Shown here: piece by piece, positions 6,109 to 11,365 of the stretch | Position numbering within the stretch: the first letter of the stretch is position 1 | Layout of the letters: each line of letters begins with the position of its first letter | From: JAKAVK01 sp964419095 | Lineage (GTDB): Archaea > Micrarchaeota > Micrarchaeia > Micrarchaeales > CABMGC01 | Assembly (NCBI GenBank): GCA_964419095.1 | Contig: CAYQOG010000027.1 | Coordinates: forward strand, 1-11,448 | Length of the DNA stretch: 11,448 bases | Direction of reading: 5' to 3' | Made by a program: the position numbers and the translations under genes | The notes under the pieces: generated by a model | What the model was told of the DNA's origin: nothing | What the model saw: the letters and a program-made list of their open reading frames with translations, nothing else | Databases searched by the model: none

Positions 6109-6728
6109 TATGGGCTCGCCTTCATCTCCAGTTTTGCTTCGAAGTCGGAGATCTTGTAGTTGAATTCCTCGTTTGTCTTTATTAACCCTTTCTCCTTGAG
6201 GAACTCCCTGGCGAGTATGAAGTAGACCAATGCGAGAGACCTCCTTCCCTTGTTGTTGCAAGGTATTATCAGGTCAACGTACTTGAGTATGTTGTCAGTG
6301 TCGCAGAGCGCAACCGTGGGGATGCTTGTCTTGCTCGCCTCCCTTATGGCCTGCCTCTCGTTCCTTGTGTCGCTCACAAGCATTACGCTCGGCTCGGAAT
6401 AGTCCTCCCTCCTAGGGTTTGTGAATATCCCGGGCATGACCCTGCCTGACATGAGCTTGGCGCCCGTTATCTCCGTGAACTTTGAAGCCGCGGATATGGC
6501 ATAGATTCTCGACGCAGTCACAACGATCTCCTTCGGCTCGAAATACGAGAGCATCTTCGCGGCGAGCCCTATCCTCTCGTTTATAGTGCTGAGATTAAGC
6601 AGAAAGAGGCCGTCCTCCCTGACCTTGTAGATGAACCTGCGCATTCCCGGCGTGGTTATCTTGGTGCCTATGTGCACTCCCGCCTCGAGGTATGTTGCCT
6701 GGTCAATCAAAAGATTCTCTCCCTCCAT
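6108..6728 (-). CDS. rps2: 30S ribosomal protein uS2
   Basis: A 206-residue archaeal-type uS2 of normal length. Recognisable parts are the N-terminal H-I-G-T-K (19-23), G-M-R-R-F-I-Y-K-V-R-E-D-G-L (28-41), the P-G-I-F-T-N segment (99-104) in the R-x-x-P-G-x-F-T-N context, a V-S-D-T-R-N-E-R-Q-A region (118-127), P-T-V-A-L-C-D-T-D (137-145) and the terminal V-D-L-I-I-P-C-N-N-K-G-R-R-S (151-164). It binds the small subunit near the head-body junction. AGGT lies about eight bases before ATG. The stop TAA shares a base with the pilin-like gene ATG, so the two are translationally coupled. It is the usual distal member of the archaeal S9/S2 operon. Confidence 0.96.
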   Translation of the reverse strand: MEGENLLIDQATYLEAGVHIGTKITTPGMRRFIYKVREDGLFLLNLSTINERIGLAAKMLSYFEPKEIVVTASRIYAISAASKFTEITGAKLMSGRVMPGIFTNPRREDYSEPSVMLVSDTRNERQAIREASKTSIPTVALCDTDNILKYVDLIIPCNNKGRRSLALVYFILAREFLKEKGLIKTNEEFNYKISDFEAKLEMKASP

Positions 6729-6733
6729 AAAAA

Positions 6734-7105
6734 TTACCTGAACACTTCGCTTAGTATATCGTATGCGCCACTTATAAGCGCACGCCCGATATCCCGCGCA
6801 TTCTTCGCATCGTGTATTCTTGATATTAGCTCCATCTTCCTGAATTCCAGTTTCCCTTCCTCAGTGAGGAAGTGCCTGTCGGCCTCCCAATCGGGTAACA
6901 TGCGAACGGGCTTCACTTCTACAAGTCCGTGTCCCTTAAGGTATTCCAAGCGCCCCGATATCTGGTCAATTTCGAAGCTCTTCCCCACACTCGTTATGAC
7001 GCTCGGCAAGTCTGCGCCAAAAGGCGCATCAAGGGCCTTCATTATCTTCAGGTCGAAGGGTATTAACTCTGCATTTCTTACACGAGTCCTTGTTATTACC
7101 ATCAT
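6734..7105 (-). CDS. Unknown winged-helix-like protein
   Basis: A 123-residue protein, not assigned to a named family. Residues 15-85 fit a winged helix: a helix about 17-27, a helix about 34-43, a recognition-like helix I-D-Q-I-S-G-R-L-E-Y-L-K-G-H-G-L-V (46-62), and a wing V-E-V-K-P-V ... R-H-F-L-T-E-E-G-K-L-E-F. 'LxYLxxxGLV ... yxLTeeG' is the common pattern of MarR/PadR-like archaeal regulators. A helical tail follows. The first ATG (7105) overlaps the stop of the upstream gene as ATGA; a second ATG follows at 7102. It ends 6 bp before rps2. A DNA-binding role is inferred from fold pattern only. Confidence 0.72.
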   Translation of the reverse strand: MMVITRTRVRNAELIPFDLKIMKALDAPFGADLPSVITSVGKSFEIDQISGRLEYLKGHGLVEVKPVRMLPDWEADRHFLTEEGKLEFRKMELISRIHDAKNARDIGRALISGAYDILSEVFR

Positions 7106-7593
7106 CCCACCGCACTCTTCACCCCTGCCTTCTGGCTCTCCTCATGCGCCATCCGCAGTTCATGTCTCATCGCCTCCTCCCGCAGGTGCGTCTCCACTCT
7201 GGCATCTTCTCCTGCACCAGGCCTGTAGCCATATCTATCGAAGTACCAGACAGCCCTCCTCGCCACGCGTCCCGCGCCTCCCGCATCCTCCGCGAGTTTC
7301 TTCCAGACCCACGCCTGCTTGTAGATCCTGCCCATCTCTGCGAGCGCTTCATGGGCCTCCTGAGGATCTATCAGCGATCTTGAGAATTCCCTCTCCTCTT
7401 CAGTAGGGCTGGCAGTGACCTTACCGGTAGAGAGCGCGAAGCCTATCCTGTCGCCAGCCCGCTCATACGCGTGACCATTGGCGATGCTGACCGGCACAAA
7501 TCCCCTGCTGGCAGAGCTGATATCCCTGTCAAGCTCGTGCATCGCGTCGGCGATGCGCCTCTGCATGAAGCTCTGTTGCCTTGTTACGGCCAT
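7102..7593 (-). CDS. Unknown charged helical protein between tRNA-Pro and the winged-helix gene
   Basis: A 163-residue protein that I do not recognise. It has no cysteine, signal peptide or membrane segment. The N-terminus is basic and helical (R-Q-Q-S-F-M-Q-R-R-I-A-D-A-M-H-E-L), the middle has two helical stretches (P-Q-E-A-H-E-A-L-A-E-M-G-R-I-Y-K; R-R-A-V-W-Y-F-D-R-Y-G-Y), and the C-terminus is strongly charged (V-E-T-H-L-R-E-E-A-M-R-H-E-L). GGTGA lies five bases before ATG, which supports the start. It begins 15 bp after the tRNA-Pro end, so it probably shares that transcript, and it overlaps the winged-helix gene by 4 bp. It holds the place usually taken by rpoK or enolase but resembles neither. 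Confidence 0.7.
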   Translation of the reverse strand: MAVTRQQSFMQRRIADAMHELDRDISSASRGFVPVSIANGHAYERAGDRIGFALSTGKVTASPTEEEREFSRSLIDPQEAHEALAEMGRIYKQAWVWKKLAEDAGGAGRVARRAVWYFDRYGYRPGAGEDARVETHLREEAMRHELRMAHEESQKAGVKSAVG

Positions 7594-7608
7594 TTATTCA
7601 CCATTATT

Positions 7609-7703
7609 CGGGGTCGCCGCGACTTTCATAACCATAAGGTTATTTTGAACGCGGGTCGAATGCTCCCTAAGCACTCAGCCTAACCAAGCTAGCAGACGAC
7701 CCC
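7609..7703 (-). tRNA. tRNA-Pro-like (anticodon read as AGG) with a T-loop intron
   Basis: Acceptor GGGGTCG (7703-7697) pairs perfectly with CGACCCC (7616-7610), discriminator G (7609). The D-arm is TGCT / AGCTTGGTTA / GGCT with a weak outer T-T pair. The anticodon arm is AGTGC, loop TTAGGGA, GCATT, giving anticodon AGG (7668-7666) followed by G37 as in tRNA-Pro. The variable loop is CGAC. T-stem CCGCG (7654-7650) pairs with CGCGG (7621-7617). The T-loop is interrupted by 21 nt; removal gives TTCAAAT and a 74-nt tRNA. CCA is not encoded. A TATA box 28 nt upstream supports expression. A34 and G73 are unusual for archaeal tRNA-Pro, so the tRNA call is firmer than its identity. Confidence 0.75.
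7623..7643 (-). other. 21-nt bulge-helix-bulge intron in the tRNA T-loop (position 59/60)
   Basis: Exon TTCA (7649-7646) pairs with intron TGAA (7628-7625) as a 4-bp central helix. It is flanked by a 3-nt bulge AAA (7645-7643) on the 5' side and AGT (7624-7622) on the 3' side. Inside, TAACC and GGTTA form a 5-bp stem with loop TTAT; outside is the T-stem. Archaeal splicing endonuclease cuts after the second base of each bulge. Doing that here removes 7643-7623 and leaves T-loop TTCAAAT, identical to the other two tRNAs in the window. Confidence 0.8.
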
Positions 7704-7726
7704 GCATTTATTGCTTGGTTAATGTT

Positions 7727-7735
7727 CCTTTTATA
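7727..7735 (-). promoter_or_regulatory. TATA box for tRNA-Pro and the following genes
   Basis: TATAAAAGG on the minus strand is centred 28 nt upstream of the first base of the mature tRNA, the expected archaeal spacing. It lies just after the rpoN stop, so the downstream genes (tRNA, two unknown genes, rps2, pilin-like, peptidase-like) may have their own transcript. Confidence 0.65.
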
Positions 7736-7742
7736 CTTTATG

Positions 7743-7943
7743 CTACTTCCTGCTGTAATTGATTATATCGTCGATTAGCTCGATGTTTCCAAGGAGCATC
7801 CTCCTGCAGCAGTACCTTGCGACTCCAAGGTCGTCCAGCACCTTTCCCGGATCCTCCTTGTCGATGTTTACGCGCTTGTTGTACTCCTCCCACTTGTCCG
7901 CAACGACCTGCCCGCAAGAGAAGCACCTTATTGGAATCATCAT
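7743..7943 (-). CDS. rpoN: DNA-directed RNA polymerase subunit N (Rpb10)
   Basis: A 65-66-residue zinc protein. I-P-I-R-C-F-S-C-G at the N-terminus supplies C-x2-C, and R-Y-C-C-R-R-M-L-L (residues 43-51) supplies the second pair; these four cysteines bind the structural zinc of Rpb10. The L-D-D-L-G-V-A-R-Y-C-C context and the ending I-E-L-I-D-D-I-I-N-Y are typical. The protein helps hold the D/L assembly platform of archaeal RNA polymerase. Two adjacent ATGs (7943, 7940) are possible; GTGAT lies three or six bases upstream, which slightly favours 7940. It follows rps9 by 23 bp, as in the conserved archaeal cluster. Confidence 0.96.
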   Translation of the reverse strand: MMIPIRCFSCGQVVADKWEEYNKRVNIDKEDPGKVLDDLGVARYCCRRMLLGNIELIDDIINYSRK

Positions 7944-7966
7944 GCTATCACAAATATAATCTCAGA

Positions 7967-8515
7967 TCATCTGTACGACTTCTGGAATCTTGCACGTGCC
8001 TTCCTTCCCAGGAACTTCTTGGGCTCGACTCTCCTAGAATCGTCGACTATGAGCGTCCTGTCATAGGACATGTACATCTTCCTCAGCGTATCGCCGCTCG
8101 ATGCGCCGGCGATGACCTTAGCGATTGCGCTCCTGGCAGCCTGCGCCTGTCCGCTTGTTCCGCCTCCCCGTATGCTGACGTAAATATCAGACGAATCGGC
8201 GATGCCCTTCGCCTGGGTCGCGATTCTCACAGGCTCGAGCATAAGCTCCCTGAATATATCCGGCTTGACGTTCTTTATGTCGATCCCGTTGATCATTATC
8301 CTTCCGCTTCCCTGTGTAAGCGTCGCCCTTGCGATGGCCCTCTTTCTCTTTCCCTTGGCTATGACCGCCTTTTTCTTGACCGCCGCCTTGCCCGCAGCTT
8401 TCGCCTTTGATCCCGCTCCCCTTGCAGGTGCGCGTTTCTGCTGCGCGGCCTTTGGCTGTGAAATGGCCTCCAATTCCTTGTCAAGGTTTCCGAATCCTTT
8501 TGCTTCGCCTGCCAT
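7967..8515 (-). CDS. rps9: 30S ribosomal protein uS9 with a long basic N-terminal extension
   Basis: A 182-residue protein. The uS9 core starts near residue 51 (V-I-A-K-G-K-R-K-R-A-I-A-R-A) and includes I-N-G (75-77), an S-I-R-G-G-G-T-S-G-Q-A-Q-A-A-R region (114-128) and the canonical C-terminus K-K-F-L-G-R-K-A-R-A-R-F-Q-K-S-Y-R, whose tail reaches the P-site tRNA. Archaeal uS9 is usually about 130-140 residues; here about 50 extra residues rich in A and K precede it. ATG at 8515 is chosen because GTGAT (8524-8520) lies four bases before it; a GTG at 8524 is that RBS, overlapping the rpl13 stop. It lies between rpl13 and rpoN as in most archaea. Confidence 0.95.
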   Translation of the reverse strand: MAGEAKGFGNLDKELEAISQPKAAQQKRAPARGAGSKAKAAGKAAVKKKAVIAKGKRKRAIARATLTQGSGRIMINGIDIKNVKPDIFRELMLEPVRIATQAKGIADSSDIYVSIRGGGTSGQAQAARSAIAKVIAGASSGDTLRKMYMSYDRTLIVDDSRRVEPKKFLGRKARARFQKSYR

Positions 8516-8520
8516 AAAAA

Positions 8521-8949
8521 TCACTTGTTGTACCCCAGGTTCTTTGTAAGCTCTTCGACAGTCATCACGTTCTGGTAGAGTTCTGAAGGCTTCTTCGAAT
8601 CAACCTTATGCATCGTCTTCTTGACTCCCTCTGGAATGCCTATGTATACCCTGAGCCTTTTGTACGCCTCCTTGCCCTTTGGCTTCTTGTAGGGCAGCAT
8701 GCCCCTTATCGACCTCTTGACGAAGAGATCCGGCCTCCTGGACCAGTAAGGCGAATGCTCGGGATTCGCCTTGTCCTTAAGTTCGATGAGCTGCTTATAC
8801 TTTGCAAAGAGGACCTTCTTGCTCCCGCTTATGGAAATTTTCTCCGCATTGACGAGCGTGACATTGTTTCCCGAGAGGAGCGCCTTGGCTACGTAGCTCC
8901 CGATCCTTCCGAGGATCCTGTCGCTTCCATCAATGACATAGTCGGCCAT
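8521..8949 (-). CDS. rpl13: 50S ribosomal protein uL13
   Basis: A 142-residue archaeal uL13, starting M-A-D-Y-V-I-D-G-S-D-R-I-L-G-R-I-G-S. Other typical stretches are V-T-L-V-N-A-E-K-I-S-I-S-G, P-Y-W-S-R-R-P-D-L-F-V-K-R-S-I-R-G-M-L-P-Y-K-K and R-L-R-V-Y-I-G-I-P. ATG at 8949 is preferred over an in-frame GTG at 8958 that would overlap the rpl18e stop and add three residues not found in the family. The stop overlaps the uS9 ribosome binding site, giving tight coupling. It sits between rpl18e and rps9, the standard archaeal order. Confidence 0.97.
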   Translation of the reverse strand: MADYVIDGSDRILGRIGSYVAKALLSGNNVTLVNAEKISISGSKKVLFAKYKQLIELKDKANPEHSPYWSRRPDLFVKRSIRGMLPYKKPKGKEAYKRLRVYIGIPEGVKKTMHKVDSKKPSELYQNVMTVEELTKNLGYNK

Positions 8950-8957
8950 AACAAACA

Positions 8958-9317
8958 CTAAATTATTATCCTGACGCCCTCCTTCTTCATCATCTCCTCA
9001 AGGCCGAGGACCTTCCCGCCAGCCTTCTTTATCTTGGATTCTGCGTCGTTAGAATACTCGACTGCCGTTATATTTAAGCTTTTCTTGAGGTTTCCCGCCC
9101 CGAGGACTTTGCCAGGCACAATCACATTGTCTCCGTCGTTGGCATGCTTCTCTATCTTCGTAAGATTGACCACGATCCTCTGCCTTCTGGGTTTCGCAGT
9201 AAGCTCGTAGACATACTGCCAGAGTCCCGCATTCTTCGCGCCGGGCTTGACCTTGCTCAGCTCCGAGAGCCAATTCCTTATGGCATTCTTCTCAATTGCA
9301 ACTTCTCTTTGCATCAT
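8958..9317 (-). CDS. rpl18e: 50S ribosomal protein eL18
   Basis: A protein of about 119 residues, normal for archaeal L18e. Recognisable parts are the N-terminal helix with I-R-N-W-L, L-W-Q-Y-V-Y-E-L-T-A-K-P-R-R-Q-R-I-V-V-N-L-T-K-I, D-G-D-N-V-I-V-P-G-K-V-L-G-A-G, and a C-terminal K-K-A-G-G-K-V-L-G. Starts at 9326, 9317 or 9314 are possible. GGTGA at 9323-9319 favours 9317 or 9314; a start at 9326 would leave only three bases after tRNA-Leu. The gene follows tRNA-Leu by about 13 nt, so its mRNA 5' end is probably made by tRNA 3' processing. Confidence 0.95.
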   Translation of the reverse strand: MMQREVAIEKNAIRNWLSELSKVKPGAKNAGLWQYVYELTAKPRRQRIVVNLTKIEKHANDGDNVIVPGKVLGAGNLKKSLNITAVEYSNDAESKIKKAGGKVLGLEEMMKKEGVRIII

Positions 9318-9329
9318 CTTCACCATATA

Positions 9330-9416
9330 TGCAGGGGGTGAGATTTGAACTCACGCAAGCACTAAAGCTACTGACCCCTCAAGCCAGCGCATTTGACCAA
9401 GCTCTGCCACCCCTGC
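9330..9416 (-). tRNA. tRNA-Leu (GAG)
   Basis: Acceptor GCAGGGG (9416-9410) pairs with CCCCTGC, discriminator A at 9330. The anticodon arm is CTGGC, loop TTGAGGG, GTCAG, giving GAG. A long variable region of about 16 nt marks a class II tRNA, as expected for Leu. The T-arm GTGAG-TTCAAAT-CTCAC is uninterrupted. There is no intron and CCA is not encoded. It lies 10 bp after rpoD and 13 bp before rpl18e, embedded in the operon, as also described for the Haloarcula S9 operon. Confidence 0.95.
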
Positions 9417-9426
9417 GTTTAGTAGC

Positions 9427-9999
9427 CTACTTTTCGAGCTCCTTGTACACTTCCTTCACATTACCTCTTATTATATCCAATGCTCTCGACAATATCTCCG
9501 CAGGCGGCATCTGGCCAAAAGTCTCAATGTAAAACTCAAAGTCCTTGTCTCCAAGCAATTTATAGGTCGCAAGACCGGGCTGGAACTTGGAACTCTTGGA
9601 GCCCATGCTCATTATCGCCTTGCCCTCCAGCCTCAATGTCTGTCCGGCTGCGAGCTTCATCACAGGTATCTTCTCGTTCGCTACCTTGACTGTCTTGTCG
9701 CTGCTCTTGAGGTCCTTCGAATAGACCATGACAGGCCCTTCAGCCTGGAGCGTGAAGAGTATCTCATCCTTCTCGTCGTATCCCTTCGAAGGGCTCACGA
9801 GAGGAACCAGTCCTATCCTGTGCGCAATGTACTCATCGAACATTGAGCTGGAATTCTCGTAGAATGTCACCGTGTCTATCGCGAAGGAGCTCACCTGGCT
9901 TATTGCGGCCCTTCTGAGTGCATTGGCAACGCTGAATTCAGCATCGCTAAGCCTGAAGCGCAACGAGGTTGGTGTGCTCTCTATTACTGTCAATTTCAT
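9427..9999 (-). CDS. rpoD: DNA-directed RNA polymerase subunit D (Rpb3/alpha-like), minimal form
   Basis: A 190-residue protein. The alpha/Rpb3 motif is present: F-S-V-A-N-A-L-R-R-A (22-31) followed by A-I-D-T-V-T-F-Y-E-N-S-S, and I-A-H-R-I-G-L-V-P-L (58-67). The C-terminus returns to the dimerisation domain (F-Y-I-E-T-F-G-Q-M-P-P-A-E-I-L-S-R-A-L). Many archaeal RpoD proteins are about 260 residues and carry a ferredoxin-like Fe-S domain inserted after the middle domain. This one lacks it and has no cysteine at all. It pairs with RpoL to nucleate polymerase assembly. ATG is preceded by GGCGG. It heads the S9-type cluster. Confidence 0.96.
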   Translation of the reverse strand: MKLTVIESTPTSLRFRLSDAEFSVANALRRAAISQVSSFAIDTVTFYENSSSMFDEYIAHRIGLVPLVSPSKGYDEKDEILFTLQAEGPVMVYSKDLKSSDKTVKVANEKIPVMKLAAGQTLRLEGKAIMSMGSKSSKFQPGLATYKLLGDKDFEFYIETFGQMPPAEILSRALDIIRGNVKEVYKELEK

Positions 10000-10057
10000 T
10001 AAACCGCCAAAAATAAGCGTAAGGGCTTAATAGCACATAAGAATAAGCCAGATAAGG

Positions 10058-10065
10058 TATATAAA
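10058..10065 (-). promoter_or_regulatory. TATA box for rpoD and the ribosomal protein cluster
   Basis: TTTATATA on the minus strand predicts a transcript start near 10035 and a leader of about 35 nt before the rpoD ATG. The same bases read TATATAAA on the plus strand, so the box is symmetric; no plus-strand gene follows. Confidence 0.55.
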
Positions 10066-10102
10066 TGTTCTAGCAGGCCCACTAGGGATACTTCCGGTAT
10101 TC

Positions 10103-10121
10103 AAAAAGAGGCCCGTGGGGC
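10103..10121 (-). terminator. Possible terminator after the UPF0147 gene
   Basis: Seven bases after the UPF0147 stop the minus strand reads GCCC-CAC-GGGC and then CTCTTTTT. A short GC stem with a T5 run fits a weak terminator; archaeal terminators depend mainly on the T run. The 3-nt loop and 4-bp stem make this tentative. Confidence 0.35.
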
Positions 10122-10127
10122 ATGCCT

Positions 10128-10394
10128 TTACTCTTTCACGGACTCGAGCATGCTCAGTATGTTCCAGATGACCGTCCTCGCATAAGGCGGGAGGTTGATG
10201 TCGTTGCTTATCTCGTCTATCTTGTACGTAGCTGTGGAGGATTTCACCGAATAGCCGCTCCCTTCGTTGAGCGCCTTCTTCGCCTCCTCTAGCGCAGTCT
10301 TCACGTTCCTGGGCACGCTGTTGTCGTTCAGCAGTATGTCTATCTGCTGTTTTATCTGGGCGAGCGTCTCGTCGAACTTTTTATTGTCTGCCAT
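10128..10394 (-). CDS. UPF0147 family protein
   Basis: An 88-residue helical archaeal protein of unknown function. Typical family features are the N-terminal helix, L-L-N-D-N-S-V-P-R-N-V-K-T-A-L-E-E-A-K (21-39), an I-D-E-I-S-N-D-I-N-L-P-P-Y-A-R-T segment (59-74) and a final helix W-N-I-L-S-M-L-E. The length is normal. A full GGTGAT sits eight bases before ATG, and a TATA box at 10465-10474 gives a leader of about 50 nt. It lies between tRNA-Arg and rpoD as its own small unit, with a possible terminator behind it. Confidence 0.92.
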   Translation of the reverse strand: MADNKKFDETLAQIKQQIDILLNDNSVPRNVKTALEEAKKALNEGSGYSVKSSTATYKIDEISNDINLPPYARTVIWNILSMLESVKE

Positions 10395-10464
10395 TCTGAA
10401 TCACCTTGCCTACTGCAACACGGTAAATAAGCGCTAAATGATGAATACTCCTTGCGCATTACAT

Positions 10465-10474
10465 CTTTTTATAC
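10465..10474 (-). promoter_or_regulatory. TATA box for the UPF0147 gene
   Basis: GTATAAAAAG on the minus strand lies 20 bp beyond the tRNA-Arg 3' end and would start transcription near 10443. Confidence 0.55.
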
Positions 10475-10493
10475 ATACCCTTTTCTCCGTTTA

Positions 10494-10568
10494 CGGGCCC
10501 GGCGGGATTTGAACCCGCGACCATCAGATTAGAAGTCTGCCGCTCTATCCAAGCTGAGCTACGGGCCC
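10494..10568 (-). tRNA. tRNA-Arg (TCT)
   Basis: Acceptor GGGCCCG (10568-10562) pairs with CGGGCCC (10501-10495), discriminator G. The D-arm is GCTC-AGCTTGGATA-GAGC. The anticodon arm is GCAGA, loop CTTCTAA, TCTGA, so the anticodon is TCT, reading AGA. The outer 27-43 pair is a G-A mismatch; the other four pairs are good. The T-arm is GCGGG-TTCAAAT-CCCGC. There is no intron and CCA is not encoded. It begins 10 bp after the TatD-like stop; TTAAAG inside the end of that gene (about 10593-10598) may be its TATA box. Confidence 0.95.
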
Positions 10569-10578
10569 GACAGGATTA

Positions 10579-11334
10579 TCATATGTGGAACAAGGCTTTA
10601 ACGTTTTCTGATAGGATATCAGCTGCGTCGCCGAAGTCCATCTGCTTGCCAGACGCTATCGCCTCGACTACCTCCCTAACATCGGAGGGCTGTTTGCCGG
10701 CAACAGGCGCATCCGTCTCCGCAACCAGGCTGCGTATATCCACTTCGCTTATTATCTTCTTCACGCGGCTTGAGAATCTTGGCGGGATCGATATAATGTA
10801 GCCTTTCCTTGCAAGCTCCTTCGCCTGCTCTACGTCTCCCTCGAAGAAATGGAACATCGCCCTCCCGGGCCTCTGCTCCTCTACGATCTTTATGACCTCT
10901 GCAATCCTGCCGCGCGAGTGTATCACCACAGGTATCTCCAGTTCATTCGCTATCCCGATCTGCCTTACGAAAAGATCTTTCTGAATCGCAGGCGGATTCT
11001 TCTCTTCGACATGCGAGTCAAGCCCTATTTCCCCAATGCCTATGAGCCGCGGGTTGCTCTTTATCATCTCCACGTAGCTTTCCACATATTTGGCCTCAGT
11101 GGCTGCAAAAGAAGGGTCAATGCCCACAACTCCGAAAACACTGAGCACCTTAACGAGCTTCGAAGTGGCCTCGTTGCCCTTCGCGCTGCCGCCCGAGGTA
11201 ATTATCGTCCTGATCCCTTTTGAAAAAGCCTCGTTTACCGCTTCAGAGGGATTGGATAGGAGGTCAAGATGGCAATGTGCGTCCGCCAACTGCGCTAGCT
11301 CCCTAACGTACTTGACTTTCTCTACAGACTGCAT
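10579..11334 (-). CDS. tatD: TatD-like metal-dependent hydrolase / DNase
   Basis: A 251-residue TIM-barrel hydrolase from the ATG at 11334. Metal and active-site residues of the TatD family are in order: A-D-A-H20-C-H22-L-D, G-E102-I-G-L-D, V-V-I-H139-S-R-G, F-H162-F-F-E-G and A-E-T-D208-A-P. TatD proteins are deoxyribonucleases with 3'-5' exonuclease and repair roles; the substrate here is unproven. The barrel normally starts just before the AHCH motif, so the 11334 start fits the family better than ATG 11394, which would add 20 odd residues. ATTAAAC near 11363-11370 lies about 32 nt upstream and could be the TATA box. tRNA-Arg follows after 10 bp. Confidence 0.93.
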   Translation of the reverse strand: MQSVEKVKYVRELAQLADAHCHLDLLSNPSEAVNEAFSKGIRTIITSGGSAKGNEATSKLVKVLSVFGVVGIDPSFAATEAKYVESYVEMIKSNPRLIGIGEIGLDSHVEEKNPPAIQKDLFVRQIGIANELEIPVVIHSRGRIAEVIKIVEEQRPGRAMFHFFEGDVEQAKELARKGYIISIPPRFSSRVKKIISEVDIRSLVAETDAPVAGKQPSDVREVVEAIASGKQMDFGDAADILSENVKALFHI

Positions 11335-11365
11335 AACCTGTGCCAACCAACCGCCTTCTGAAAGT

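Noticed and set aside
5245..6159. 304-codon plus-strand open frame
   Set aside because: It runs antisense over the peptidase-like and pilin-like genes, has atypical composition (many R, C, G) and no RBS. The minus-strand frames have clear family motifs and coupling.
6108..6261. N-terminally extended pilin-like protein starting at 6261
   Set aside because: The extra 51 residues overlap the end of rps2 and would bury the class III signal peptide inside the protein.
7609..7703. tRNA-Leu(TAG) reading of the same anticodon loop
   Set aside because: It would need a shifted stem that does not pair, and there is no long variable arm as class II tRNA-Leu requires.
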